NCBI RefSeq assembly: GCF_900110955.1
Contig: NZ_FOFR01000003.1
Span: forward strand, 248,001 to 312,000
DNA from: Lentzea xinjiangensis
GTDB lineage: Bacteria; Actinomycetota; Actinomycetes; Mycobacteriales; Pseudonocardiaceae
DNA: 64,000 bases
Direction of reading: 5' to 3'
Shown: positions 46,545 through 54,664 of the stretch, piece after piece
Numbering within the stretch: the stretch's first letter is position 1
How the letters are laid out: every line of letters starts with the position of its first letter
Notes under the pieces: model-generated
Told to the model about the DNA's origin: nothing
Database searches by the model: none
Seen by the model: the letters and a program-made list of their open reading frames with translations, nothing else
Translations under genes and position numbers: made by a program

Positions 46545-48044
46545 CTACTTGGGCTCCCACTTGTCGAGGTTCCACCACGGGCCCCAGGCCAGCGCGCCGT
46601 AGGAGTTCGGGTCGACCACGGGCTGGTAGCCGTTCCACGAGTCGCGCATCACGTACGCGTGCTCGGGGAAGACCAGCACCACCATCGACGGCGCGGCGAC
46701 GAACGCCTGCTGGAAGAGCTTGTACGCCACCGCCCGCTGCGCCGGGTCGATGAGCTTGCGGCCGTTCTCGAGCGCCGCGTCGGCGGCGGGACCGCCCTGG
46801 CCGCGCAGGTCGTAGAGCATCAGGTCCGGGTCGAACGGCGAGCCCTCGCCGGCGAGCAGCGCGTCCTGGCCCACCCTCGGGCGGATCGCCTCCCACGACA
46901 GCCCGGCGAGCTGCACGTCCACGCCCACGGCCTTGGCGTCGGCCGCGAACGCCGCCGCGAGGTCCGCGCGCAGGGCGTCGCCGAGCGGGTACATCAGGGT
47001 GAAGCGGGCGGGCACGCCCTCGCGGACGCGGATGCCGTCCGCGCCGGGCACCCAGCCCCCCTCGTCGAGCCGGCGGGTGGCCTCCGCCTTGTCGAAGCGG
47101 AACTTCGCGGTCGGGTCGAACTCCTCGGCCAGCGCGTCGGGGACCGGCGTGTAGGCGACGGTCCCCCTGCCGTCGAGCAGGCTGTCGATCATGCCCTGGC
47201 GGTTCGTGGCGTAGTTGAGCGCGAGGCGGATGGCGGCGTTGCCGGTGACCGGGTGGGCCGCGGGCAGCGCGACGGCCCGGTAGTCGGCGCTGCGGTGGTA
47301 CCGCACGAGCAGGTTGGAGCGGCCGCTGAACGGCTCCGCGATCTTGGGCGGCAGCACGGTGCCGTCGAACTCGCCGTCCTGCATGCGGCCGGCCCGCTGG
47401 TTGTCGTCGGTGACGAACACGATCGTCACCTTCTTGATCTTCGGGGCGCCGTCGAAGTAGCCGTCGTTGGCCGTCAGCAGCAGCCGGTCGCCCTTCTTCC
47501 AGTCGGTGACCCGGTAAGGGCCGGTGCCGACCGGCTGGCCGTCCGGGTTCGCCTGCTCGCTCGGCAGGACGCCGAGCACGAGCAGGTGCGGGAACGCGGC
47601 GTGCTGCTGGTTCAGCGCGAAGCGGACGGTCGACGGGTCGACCTGCTCGACGGCCTTGAGCGTGCCGAACCTGTCCTTGACGGGACTGCGCAGCGCCGCG
47701 GTGTAGGTGGCGACGACGTCCTCAGCGCCGAACGCGCTGCCGTCGGTGAACTTCACGTCGCCGCGCAGCCGCACGGTCCAGCTCAGCCCGTCGGCGGCCG
47801 GTTCGGGCAGGTCGGCGGCGAGCTGCGGGCGCAGCGAGCCGTCCTGGCGGTGTTCGACGAGGCCGTCGTAGATCTTCGACACGCCCTGCGCGCCGTAACC
47901 GAGCAGCGGGTTCAGCGTGACCGGCTCGTCCCGGTCGGCGAGCACGATCGACGTGCCGTTCGAGCCACCGTCCGGGTTCGGTGTGGCGGTCTCGGTGCAG
48001 CCCGCGACGGCCAGCAACACGACGAGAAGCAGTGGGGAACGCAC
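46545..48044 (-). CDS. ABC-type peptide/nickel solute-binding lipoprotein (solitary)
   Basis: A 499-residue family 5 extracellular binding protein. The GTG start at 48044 gives a lipoprotein signal SPLLLVVLLAVAGC with C16. The mature protein has VTLNPLLGYGAQGVSKIYDGLV, the family signature around VRLRGDVKFTDGSAFGAEDVVATY, and the usual VGTGPYRVTDWKKGDRLLLTAND. Such proteins deliver oligopeptides or metal chelates to DppBCDF-type permeases, but none lies here. TAGGGT is 8 nt before the start; the promoter overlaps that of the divergent nitrilase gene. Confidence 0.9.
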   Translation of the reverse strand: MRSPLLLVVLLAVAGCTETATPNPDGGSNGTSIVLADRDEPVTLNPLLGYGAQGVSKIYDGLVEHRQDGSLRPQLAADLPEPAADGLSWTVRLRGDVKFTDGSAFGAEDVVATYTAALRSPVKDRFGTLKAVEQVDPSTVRFALNQQHAAFPHLLVLGVLPSEQANPDGQPVGTGPYRVTDWKKGDRLLLTANDGYFDGAPKIKKVTIVFVTDDNQRAGRMQDGEFDGTVLPPKIAEPFSGRSNLLVRYHRSADYRAVALPAAHPVTGNAAIRLALNYATNRQGMIDSLLDGRGTVAYTPVPDALAEEFDPTAKFRFDKAEATRRLDEGGWVPGADGIRVREGVPARFTLMYPLGDALRADLAAAFAADAKAVGVDVQLAGLSWEAIRPRVGQDALLAGEGSPFDPDLMLYDLRGQGGPAADAALENGRKLIDPAQRAVAYKLFQQAFVAAPSMVVLVFPEHAYVMRDSWNGYQPVVDPNSYGALAWGPWWNLDKWEPK

Positions 48045-48052
48045 GGGTGGGG

Positions 48053-48062
48053 ACCCTACAGT
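48053..48062. promoter_or_regulatory. overlapping divergent -10 elements
   Basis: On the + strand TACAGT (48057-48062) is 7 nt before ATG 48070; on the minus strand TAGGGT (48058-48053) is 8 nt before GTG 48044. They share two base pairs, so only one polymerase can sit there at a time. Confidence 0.5.
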
Positions 48063-48069
48063 GATCCTC

Positions 48070-48843
48070 ATGCGCATCGCTGTGAGCCAGATCAGCTCGA
48101 CGACCGATCCCCGGTCCAACCTGGAGCTCGTCCGCGACGCGGTGCGCCGGGCCGAGGGCGCGCGGGTCGTGCTGCTGCCCGAGGCGACGATGTGCCGCTT
48201 CGGCGTACCGCTGGGCCCGGTCGCGGAGCCGCTGGACGGGCCGTGGGCGTCCGCGGTGCGCGAGATCGCCGTCGAGCACGACGTCGTGGTGGTGGCGGGG
48301 ATGTTCACGCCGGCCGGCGACCGGGTGACGAACACGCTGCTGGTGACGGGGCGGGACGTCCACCTCGGCTACGACAAGATCCACCTGTTCGACGCGTTCG
48401 GGTTCCAGGAGTCGCGCACGGTCGCGCCCGGCTCGGACGTGGTGACCTTCGAGGTCGACGGCGTCACGCTGGGTGTGGCGACGTGCTACGACCTCCGCTT
48501 CCCCGAGCTCTTCCGCGCTCTGGCCGACAAAGGCGCGTCGGCGGTGCTGGTCGGGGCCTCCTGGGGCGCGGGGCCGGGCAAGGAGGAGCAGTGGGAGCTG
48601 CTCGTGCGGGCCCGCGCCCTGGACTGCACCTCGTTCGTCGTGGCGTGCGGGCAGGCCTACCCCGGCGACCTGGGCTCCTCCGCGCCGACCGGCATCGGCT
48701 GCTCGACCGTCGCGGACCCGTTCGGCACCGTGCTGGCGCGGCTCTCCGCCCAGCCGGAGGTCGTGGTCGTCGACCTCGACCTCGCCGCGGTGGAGAAGGC
48801 CCGCGAGGTGCTGCCCGTGCTGGCGAACCGGCGGTTGCGCTGA
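48070..48843 (+). CDS. nitrilase-superfamily amidohydrolase
   Basis: A 257-residue carbon-nitrogen hydrolase with the triad E38 (LLPEATMCRF), K103 (YDKIHLFDAFGFQES) and C139 (VATCYDLRFPELFR). The sequence is of the deaminated glutathione amidase/omega-amidase (Nit) type. It would hydrolyse a carboxamide in the cytoplasm. The ATG 48070 is chosen because TACAGT lies 7 nt upstream. It is divergent from a solitary peptide-binding lipoprotein gene. Confidence 0.9.
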   Translation: MRIAVSQISSTTDPRSNLELVRDAVRRAEGARVVLLPEATMCRFGVPLGPVAEPLDGPWASAVREIAVEHDVVVVAGMFTPAGDRVTNTLLVTGRDVHLGYDKIHLFDAFGFQESRTVAPGSDVVTFEVDGVTLGVATCYDLRFPELFRALADKGASAVLVGASWGAGPGKEEQWELLVRARALDCTSFVVACGQAYPGDLGSSAPTGIGCSTVADPFGTVLARLSAQPEVVVVDLDLAAVEKAREVLPVLANRRLR

Positions 48844-48849
48844 CCTGGC

Positions 48850-48880
48850 TTGACCTCCAGTCAGGTCGAGATCGCAGGAT
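48850..48880 (+). promoter_or_regulatory. SoxR-type promoter of the ABM-domain gene
   Basis: -35 TTGACC (48850-48855), 19-bp spacer, -10 CAGGAT (48875-48880), 6 nt to the ATG. The spacer begins TCCAGTCAGGTCGAG. TTGACCTCCAG-N3-GGTCGAG is identical to the split-transketolase promoter at 35082-35052. Confidence 0.7.
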
Positions 48881-48886
48881 CGGGGT

Positions 48887-49309
48887 ATGACACTTCCCGA
48901 ACTGCCCTCGTTCGTCCGCGACCGCACTGACCTCGACGGCTTCACGCTCTACCGCACCGGCGGGACGGCCGGTGGGGACCGGACCGCCGGATGCGTCGTC
49001 CTGGTCACGATCGACACGGACGACGAAACGACCGCCAAGGCGTGGGTCGACTCGGTGTTCGTCGCTCTCGCGAGCGAGCCGAATCCGCATCCCGGCGGCA
49101 TCTCCGCCGCGTTCCACATCCGGGACGACGGCAGGCAAGTGGTCAACTACGCCGAGTGGGCCAGCGCGCAGGACCACGCCGACGCGGTGTCCGACGGCAA
49201 CGGGGTCGGCTCGGTCACCGCCGACTGGCGCCGGGTGCGGGACTTCCCCGGCGTCAGGCACGGCGGTTTCGCGCGGTACCGGCCGCGGGCGGAGGCCCAG
49301 CGCGGGTGA
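48887..49309 (+). CDS. ABM-domain (antibiotic biosynthesis monooxygenase-like) protein
   Basis: A 140-residue protein with a dimeric ferredoxin-like ABM fold (VVLVTIDTDDETTAKAWVDSVFVAL...GGISAAFHIRDDGRQVVNYAEWASAQDHADAV). Cofactor-free quinone-forming monooxygenases and heme-degrading proteins share this fold. ATG 48887 follows a 19-bp-spacer promoter that matches the SoxR-type operator near soxR, so it is probably induced by redox-cycling compounds. No ribosome site, so leaderless. Confidence 0.85.
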   Translation: MTLPELPSFVRDRTDLDGFTLYRTGGTAGGDRTAGCVVLVTIDTDDETTAKAWVDSVFVALASEPNPHPGGISAAFHIRDDGRQVVNYAEWASAQDHADAVSDGNGVGSVTADWRRVRDFPGVRHGGFARYRPRAEAQRG

Positions 49310-49329
49310 CCCCGGTCCGGGGCCTTCGG

Positions 49330-50169
49330 TCAGCGGAGGTCGAGGCCCAGGTCCAGCGACGGCGACGAGTGCGTGAGCCCGCCCACCGCCAGGTAGTCCA
49401 CACCCGTCTCGGCGTAGGCGCGGGCCACGTCGAGCGTGAGCCCGCCGGAGGCCTCCAGCCTGACGCCCTCCGGCCGCCTGGCGACGGCCAGCGCGCACTG
49501 CTCCGGCGTGAAGTTGTCCAGCAGCACCAGTTCCGCGCCTTCGGCGATCGCCTCGTCGAGCTGCTCCAGGCTGTCGACCTCGACCTCCATCAGCAGGTCC
49601 GGCGCGTGCGCGCGAGCCGCGCGGATCGCGGCGGCCACCGACCCGGCGGCGGCGACGTGGTTGTCCTTGATCAGGATCGCGTCGCCGAGGCCCATCCGGT
49701 GGTTGACCCCGCCACCGCACCGGACCGCGTACTTCTGCAGGAGCCGCAGGCCCGGCAACGTCTTGCGGCTGTCGCGGATCTTCGCGCCCGTGCCCTCGAC
49801 GGCGTCGACCCAGCGGGCGGTCCGCGTGGCGATGCCGGACAGGTGGCAGACGAGGTTCAACGCCGTGCGCTCGACGGTGAGCAGGCCGCGGGTCCGGCCG
49901 GACAGCACGAGCGCGGGCTCGCCGGGAACCGCCTTGTCGCCGTCGCGGGCCTCGTGCAGCACCTCGACGTCGCCGAGGTAGCGCTGGAAAGCGGCCCTGG
50001 CGATCTCCACGCCGCACAGCACCCCGGCCGACCGGGGCGTGATCTCGGCGGTGGCGACGGCCTTCTCCGGCACCGTCGCGAGGGTCGTGGCGTCGAGGCC
50101 GTAGCGGAGGTCCTCTTCCAACGCGAGCTGGATGACGCGGTTCGCGTCCTCCCAGTCGATTTCGGTCAT
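49330..50169 (-). CDS. nadC: nicotinate-nucleotide pyrophosphorylase (quinolinate phosphoribosyltransferase)
   Basis: A 279-residue enzyme converting quinolinate and PRPP to nicotinate mononucleotide. Signatures include LNLVCHLSGIATRTARWVD, DSRKTLPGLRLLQKYAVRCGGGVNHRMGLGD, IKDNH, and MEVEVDSLEQ...LLDNFTPE, and the phosphate loop YLAVGGLTHS. The ATG (50167-50169) overlaps the nadB stop (ATGA). Last gene of nadABC. Confidence 0.97.
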   Translation of the reverse strand: MTEIDWEDANRVIQLALEEDLRYGLDATTLATVPEKAVATAEITPRSAGVLCGVEIARAAFQRYLGDVEVLHEARDGDKAVPGEPALVLSGRTRGLLTVERTALNLVCHLSGIATRTARWVDAVEGTGAKIRDSRKTLPGLRLLQKYAVRCGGGVNHRMGLGDAILIKDNHVAAAGSVAAAIRAARAHAPDLLMEVEVDSLEQLDEAIAEGAELVLLDNFTPEQCALAVARRPEGVRLEASGGLTLDVARAYAETGVDYLAVGGLTHSSPSLDLGLDLR

Positions 50170-51797
50170 GCGACACCCTCTGCCAGAACAGGATCGGCCA
50201 GAACGGGATCGGCCAGCACGGGCTGACCGGTCGGGGTGAGCCGGACGAGCTGGGTGCGCTGCCACGACGGCGAGCGCTCGGTGAAGTCGGTGCGGACGTG
50301 GCAGCCGCGCGACTCGGTGCGCTGCTGCGCCGCCGCGATCAGGGCGCGGGCCGCCGTGGTCAGCGCCGCGTCCTCGACGAGCTCGCGCGACTCGAGCTGC
50401 TTGTCCACAGTGGACACGTCGAGCACCGAGCCGACGACCGCGAGGCCCTCGGCGTCACGGCCGATCGCGGCGTAGCGGGACATCACGCGCTGGAGCATGT
50501 CCCGGTCCGCCACGGGAGCCGTCGGCAGCACGGCGTCCACGGCACGGGCGGGCGCGATGAAGCCCACGGCGAGGTCCGCCGCCACGGCCTCGGCCGCGCG
50601 CGTGCCGCAGACCAGGCCTTCGAGCAAACTGTTGGAAGCCAGGCGGTTCGCGCCGTGCAAGCCCGTCCTCGCCACCTCGCCGACGGCGTACAGGCCGGTC
50701 ACGCCCGTGCGGCCGTCAACGGACGACACCACGCCGCCGCAGGCGAAATGTGCCGCCGGGGCAACGGGAATCGGGTCGACAGCCGGGTCGACGCCCGCCG
50801 CCGCGCACGCCGCGTGCACGGTCGGGAAGCGGGTCGCCATGTCGTGCAACGCCGTCGCGTCCAGGAAGACGTGGTCATCCACGCCGCCGGGGCCCTGCGC
50901 CATGTGCCGGGTGATCGCCGCCGCCACGACGTCGCGCGGGGCGAGGTCCTCCAACGGGTGCACGCCCTTCATCACGCGCGCGCCGGTCGCGTCGACCAGC
51001 ACGGCACCCTCGCCGCGCACGGCCTCCGTGACGAGCGGGCAGCGGCCCCTGGCACCGCGGCCGGTGTAGAGGACGGTCGGGTGGAACTGGATGAACTCGA
51101 CGTCCGCCGCCACCGCGCCCGCCCGCAGGGCCAGCGCCAGGCCGTCGCCCGTCGCGACGGACGGGTTCGAGGTCGCCTGGTACATCTGACCGAGGCCACC
51201 GGTCGCGAGCAGCACGGCGGGCGCGGTGAGCACACCGGGCACGCCGTTGCCGTCGAGCACCAGCAGACCCGCGACCGCGCCGAGCGGCGTCTTGACCGCG
51301 TCGACCGCGACGTGGTTCTCCAGCAGGGGAACCCGTCCGTCCACAGTGGCCTTGAGCAGCGCGCGCTCGACCTCGGCGCCGGTCGCGTCGCCGCCGGCGT
51401 GCACGACGCGGAACGCGCTGTGGCCGCCTTCGCGGGTGCGTTCCAGCCGGCCGTCGGGCTTCGCGTCGAACACGGCGCCGCGGTCGCGGAGCCTGCGCAC
51501 CGCCGCGGGACCGTCCGAGATGATCGTGGCGACCGCCGCGTCGTCGCAGAGGCCCGCGCCCGCCGTCAGGGTGTCCTCGACGTGCCGCGCGACCGAGTCG
51601 CCGGGGTCGTGCTGGTCCTCCATGACGACGGCGACGCCACCCTGGGCCCAGCGCGTGTTGCCGTCGTCGCCCGCGGCCTTCGTCACGACCAGGACGCGCA
51701 GACCCAGCTCACGAGCCCGCAGCGCGGCGGTCAGCCCCGCCACGCCCGTGCCGACCACGACCAGGTCGGCTCGCGCCTCCCAGCGCGCGGCCATCAC
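50166..51797 (-). CDS. nadB: L-aspartate oxidase
   Basis: A 543-residue FAD enzyme making iminoaspartate. It has the Rossmann motif [62 protein letters not shown], and the active-site [29 protein letters not shown]. The start is GTG 51795-51797 or the next ATG; both overlap the nadA stop. The C-terminus has a three-fold five-residue repeat ([15 protein letters not shown]) from a 15-bp DNA repeat at about 50175-50210. Confidence 0.97.
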   Translation of the reverse strand: MMAARWEARADLVVVGTGVAGLTAALRARELGLRVLVVTKAAGDDGNTRWAQGGVAVVMEDQHDPGDSVARHVEDTLTAGAGLCDDAAVATIISDGPAAVRRLRDRGAVFDAKPDGRLERTREGGHSAFRVVHAGGDATGAEVERALLKATVDGRVPLLENHVAVDAVKTPLGAVAGLLVLDGNGVPGVLTAPAVLLATGGLGQMYQATSNPSVATGDGLALALRAGAVAADVEFIQFHPTVLYTGRGARGRCPLVTEAVRGEGAVLVDATGARVMKGVHPLEDLAPRDVVAAAITRHMAQGPGGVDDHVFLDATALHDMATRFPTVHAACAAAGVDPAVDPIPVAPAAHFACGGVVSSVDGRTGVTGLYAVGEVARTGLHGANRLASNSLLEGLVCGTRAAEAVAADLAVGFIAPARAVDAVLPTAPVADRDMLQRVMSRYAAIGRDAEGLAVVGSVLDVSTVDKQLESRELVEDAALTTAARALIAAAQQRTESRGCHVRTDFTERSPSWQRTQLVRLTPTGQPVLADPVLADPVLAEGVA

Positions 51798-52813
51798 TCA
51801 CCGCCGCCGGGCTGGCCGATCTCGATCATGCGCTGCACGGCGCCCTGGGCGCGCTTGGCGGTCTCGAGGTCCACGTGCACCTCGTCCAGGCCGTCCCGCA
51901 CGCACCGCAGCAGCGCGGCCGGCGTGATCATCTTCATGTAGGTGCACGACGCGCGGTCGTTGACGGCGCGGAAGTCGATCTCCGGGGCGGCCTTGCGGAG
52001 CTGGTGCAGCATGCCGACCTCGGTCGCGACGAGCACCTTGCGGGCGTTGGTCGACCGGGCCGCGGTGATCATGTCGCCGGTCGAGAGGATCTTGACCTTC
52101 TCCGCCGGCACGATGCCCTCGCCGCTCAGGTAGAGCGCGCTCGTGGCGCACCCGCACTCGGGGTGGATGAACAGGTCGGCGTCCGGGTTCGCGGCGGCGC
52201 GCTCGGCGAGCTCGGGACCGTTGATGCCGGCGTGCACGTGGCACTCACCGGCCCAGATGTGCAGGTTCTCGCGGCCGGTCTCCCGCTTGACGTGCGCGCC
52301 CAGGAACTGGTCCGGGCAGAACAGCACCTCGCGGTCGGCCGGGATCGACGCCACCACGTCGACCGCGTTCGACGACGTGCAGCAGATGTCGGTCTCGGCC
52401 TTCACCTCGGCGGTGGTGTTGACGTAGGACACGACGACCGCGCCGGGGTGCTGCGCCTTCCACTCGCGCAGCTGCGCACCGGTGATCGAGTCGGCGAGCG
52501 AGCACCCCGCGCGCTCGTCCGGGATGAGCACCGTCTTCTCCGGCGCCAGGATCTTCGCGGTCTCGGCCATGAAGTGCACGCCGCAGAAGATGATCGTCTG
52601 CGCGTCGGACCGCGCGGCGATCCGGCTCAGGGCGAGGGAGTCGCCGGTGTGGTGGGCGATGTCCTGGATCTCGGGCAGCTGGTAGTTGTGCGCCAGGATG
52701 ACGGCGTCGCGCTCCTCGGCGAGCCGCAGCACCTCGTCCCGCCACGCGGCATCCGGCTCGACTCCGCCGAACACACCTGACGCGGTTCGCTCCACAGTTG
52801 CGGTAGCGACCAT
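51794..52813 (-). CDS. nadA: quinolinate synthase
   Basis: A 339-residue [4Fe-4S] enzyme that condenses iminoaspartate with DHAP. Visible motifs are [80 protein letters not shown] and the late cluster cysteine in [10 protein letters not shown]. The ATG 52811-52813 follows GGAGG, so unlike many neighbours its mRNA has a leader. First gene of nadABC, divergent from nrtR across 63 bp containing two dyads. Confidence 0.97.
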   Translation of the reverse strand: MVATATVERTASGVFGGVEPDAAWRDEVLRLAEERDAVILAHNYQLPEIQDIAHHTGDSLALSRIAARSDAQTIIFCGVHFMAETAKILAPEKTVLIPDERAGCSLADSITGAQLREWKAQHPGAVVVSYVNTTAEVKAETDICCTSSNAVDVVASIPADREVLFCPDQFLGAHVKRETGRENLHIWAGECHVHAGINGPELAERAAANPDADLFIHPECGCATSALYLSGEGIVPAEKVKILSTGDMITAARSTNARKVLVATEVGMLHQLRKAAPEIDFRAVNDRASCTYMKMITPAALLRCVRDGLDEVHVDLETAKRAQGAVQRMIEIGQPGGGE

Positions 52814-52832
52814 GACTGCCTCCTCGGTCCAG

Positions 52833-52873
52833 GTTTTCGCCTGGTGGTCGAAAACGTCGCCGATAGTATCAGC
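52833..52873. promoter_or_regulatory. two dyads in the nadA-nrtR gap (candidate NrtR operators)
   Basis: GTTTTCG-N9-CGAAAAC (52833-52855) is a perfect 7-bp inverted repeat. GCCGATAGTATCAGC (52859-52873) has 7-bp arms around one base, with one mismatch, and covers TAGTAT (52864-52869), a -10 7 nt before the nrtR GTG. Either could be the NrtR site. Confidence 0.6.
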
Positions 52874-52876
52874 CGA

Positions 52877-53581
52877 GTGGCGGGCGTGGGGCATGAAGTT
52901 CTGGCAGCTGTGCTGCGGGTGAGAGGTGCGTCACTCCAGGTCATGCTGTGGGAGCGCGCTCGGGAGCCACACGCTCACCGCTGGTCGCTGCCGGGTGGCG
53001 GCCTGCGGGTGGACGAGGACGTGGAGACCTCCATCCGCCGCCAGCTCGCGGAAAAGGTCGACGTGCGACAGTTGTCACACGTAGAACAGCTCGCGGTCTT
53101 CAGCGCACCGGACCGGGTGCCGGGCCCGCGGGTGGTCGCGACGGCGTTCCTGGGACTGGTGCCTTCGGACGTGGACCCGGAGGTCCCGTCCGACACGTCC
53201 TGGCACTGCGTGGAGGAACTGCCCGCGATGGCGTTCGACCACGCCTCCATCGTGCACCGAGCACGGCACAGGCTGGGCTCGAAGCTCTCCTACACGAACC
53301 TCGGCTTCGCTTTGGCCCCACCGGAGTTCACCATCTCCCTGCTGCGCGACCACTACTCGGCGGCCCTGGGCTACCGCGTGTCCGCGACGAACCTCCAACG
53401 AGTCCTGTCCCGCCGCCTGCTGCTGGAACCCACCGGCGGCACAGCACCCCCCGGTCCGTCAGGAGGCCGCCCGGCGGCGCTGTTCCGGTTCAGCGCCAAG
53501 GGAATCAAGGTGACCGATCCGTTCGCCGTCCTGAGACCCCCAGGATCCGGCCGTCCGGCGGGCGGCAGTGCCAGCCCGTAA
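52877..53581 (+). CDS. nrtR: NrtR-type NAD biosynthesis regulator (Nudix plus winged helix)
   Basis: A 234-residue protein with an N-terminal Nudix fold and a C-terminal winged helix ([30 protein letters not shown]...[12 protein letters not shown]). The Nudix box ([24 protein letters not shown]) has RQ in place of the catalytic RE, so it probably binds ADP-ribose or NAD-related ligands without hydrolysis, as known for NrtR. It is divergent from nadABC, the usual target. GTG 52877 is chosen from TAGTAT at 7 nt; GTG 52886 is an alternative. Confidence 0.92.
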   Translation: MAGVGHEVLAAVLRVRGASLQVMLWERAREPHAHRWSLPGGGLRVDEDVETSIRRQLAEKVDVRQLSHVEQLAVFSAPDRVPGPRVVATAFLGLVPSDVDPEVPSDTSWHCVEELPAMAFDHASIVHRARHRLGSKLSYTNLGFALAPPEFTISLLRDHYSAALGYRVSATNLQRVLSRRLLLEPTGGTAPPGPSGGRPAALFRFSAKGIKVTDPFAVLRPPGSGRPAGGSASP

Positions 53582-53584
53582 CGT
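53579..53584 (+). promoter_or_regulatory. -10 TAACGT of the Lon-N gene, made from the nrtR stop codon
   Basis: TAACGT, 7 nt, GTG 53592. The TAA is the nrtR stop codon. Confidence 0.5.
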
Positions 53585-53591
53585 TGACCAC

Positions 53592-54272
53592 GTGGCCGAG
53601 ACGCTCCCCCTCTTCCCCCTGGGCACCGTGCTGTTGCCCGGCGCGTCTTTGCCGCTGCACATCTTCGAGCCCCGCTACCGCCAGCTCGTGGTGGACCTGA
53701 TGACGGGATCCCTGTTCGGCCGCACCTTCGGCGTGGTCTGCATCAAGGAGGGCTGGGAGGTGGGCGCCGACAACGTCCACTCCTTGCAGGACATCGGCTG
53801 CTCAGCCGACCTCCTGGACGCCCGCCCCCTGCCGGAGGGCCGTTTCGACATCGTGACCAGGGGCGTCCGCCGCTTCCGCCTGCTCGAAGTGGACGCGACA
53901 ACCGCCCCGTACCTGCTGGCCCACGTCGACTACCTCGACGACGCCCCGGTCCCCGAGGCGGCCAAGGAAGTCCTGCCCCTGCTGGAACGCGGAGCCCGCG
54001 CAGCACACGAGCGTTACTGCGACGCGGCGTGGCACCGCGAGGACTGGTCCTCCCCCGCCACCGACGTCGACCTGGGCGCCCTGTCCTACCTGCTGGCCGC
54101 CGACTGCCTGCTGCCGGTGGAGGACCGCCAACGCCTGCTGGAGGAACGGTCGCCGGCGCGACGCCTGCGCCTGGTCCGCCGGATGCTGCACCGGGAGACC
54201 GGAATCCTCAGCACGTTGAAGGCCGTCCCGGTACCGCTGACCGAGTTCGGCCACGTCCCGAACCCGAACTAG
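53592..54272 (+). CDS. Lon N-terminal (LON substrate-binding) domain protein
   Basis: A 226-residue stand-alone LON domain: LPLFPLGTVLLPGASLPLHIFEPRYRQLVVDLM at the start, FGVVCIKEGWEVG..., VHSLQDIGCSADLLD, RFDIVTRGVRRFRLLEV and a helical C-terminal half. It has no ATPase or protease domain. These proteins are widespread in actinobacteria with unknown role, perhaps in protein quality control. The start GTG 53592 is fixed by TAACGT at 7 nt. Confidence 0.9.
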   Translation: MAETLPLFPLGTVLLPGASLPLHIFEPRYRQLVVDLMTGSLFGRTFGVVCIKEGWEVGADNVHSLQDIGCSADLLDARPLPEGRFDIVTRGVRRFRLLEVDATTAPYLLAHVDYLDDAPVPEAAKEVLPLLERGARAAHERYCDAAWHREDWSSPATDVDLGALSYLLAADCLLPVEDRQRLLEERSPARRLRLVRRMLHRETGILSTLKAVPVPLTEFGHVPNPN

Positions 54273-54283
54273 CCCACCGCAGG

Positions 54284-54335
54284 CAAGCCACGCGACGGCG
54301 AAGCCGAGCCACGCGAAGCCGAAGGCGAGCCGTCT
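54284..54335. repeat. short tandem-like repeats after the Lon-N gene
   Basis: AAGCCACGCGA and AGCCACGCGA recur with GGCGAAGCC/GCGAAGCC units in this 50-bp stretch, just before a large inverted repeat. Probably part of the same structured 3' region. Confidence 0.4.
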
Positions 54336-54351
54336 TCCTCACACGAGGAGG

Positions 54352-54447
54352 GTGGCGTGGTCCCGTCACGAGTCGTGCCGAAGCCTTTGCCGCGCCTGGG
54401 GATGGGCGTGGCTGCCTCTGGTGCGACTCGTGCCGGGACCACGCCAC
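54352..54447. repeat. 24-bp inverted repeat with 48-nt loop
   Basis: The arms 54352-54375 and 54424-54447 pair at 23 of 24 positions (GTGGCGTGGTCCCG...CACGAGTCG). The 48-nt loop is itself GC-rich. It lies in the 392-bp gap between the Lon-N gene and the MFS gene, both on the + strand, and is much larger than the other hairpin terminators in the window. Confidence 0.75.
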
Positions 54448-54560
54448 ACCCCAAACACGCACGCAACAGCGACACGGCCAACGCAACCCGACGCACCCTC
54501 CCGCAGCAGCACCGCAACCCCAAGACACCCCCACCCGGCCGAACCACCCACCCCACTCAG
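54448..54560 (+). terminator. C/A-rich, almost T-free stretch, candidate Rho-dependent (rut) site
   Basis: About 113 nt with only two or three T's, rich in CCC, ACAC and CAAC, poor in G toward the end. A long C-over-G unstructured RNA is the feature that Rho loads on. It follows the large inverted repeat and precedes the MFS promoter, so it may end transcription from nrtR/Lon-N. Confidence 0.4.
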
Positions 54561-54581
54561 CCGGATCGTTGAATTGTGCCC

Positions 54582-54610
54582 TTGTGGGATTGTTGAACAA
54601 TCCTTACTCT
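54582..54610 (+). promoter_or_regulatory. promoter and 17-bp palindromic operator of the MFS/DUF1445 operon
   Basis: -35 TTGTGG (54582-54587), 17-bp spacer, -10 TACTCT (54605-54610). The spacer is filled by GGATTGTTGAACAATCC (54587-54603, perfect 8-1-8), which contains TTGT-N3-ACAA, typical of GntR/FCD-type operators. A weaker copy (GATCGTTGAATTGT) lies just upstream at 54564-54577. Confidence 0.7.
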
Positions 54611-54664
54611 GAGTCCCACATCACACTCACCGAAGAACTCCTCCACCAAGCTGCGAGGTGTCCC

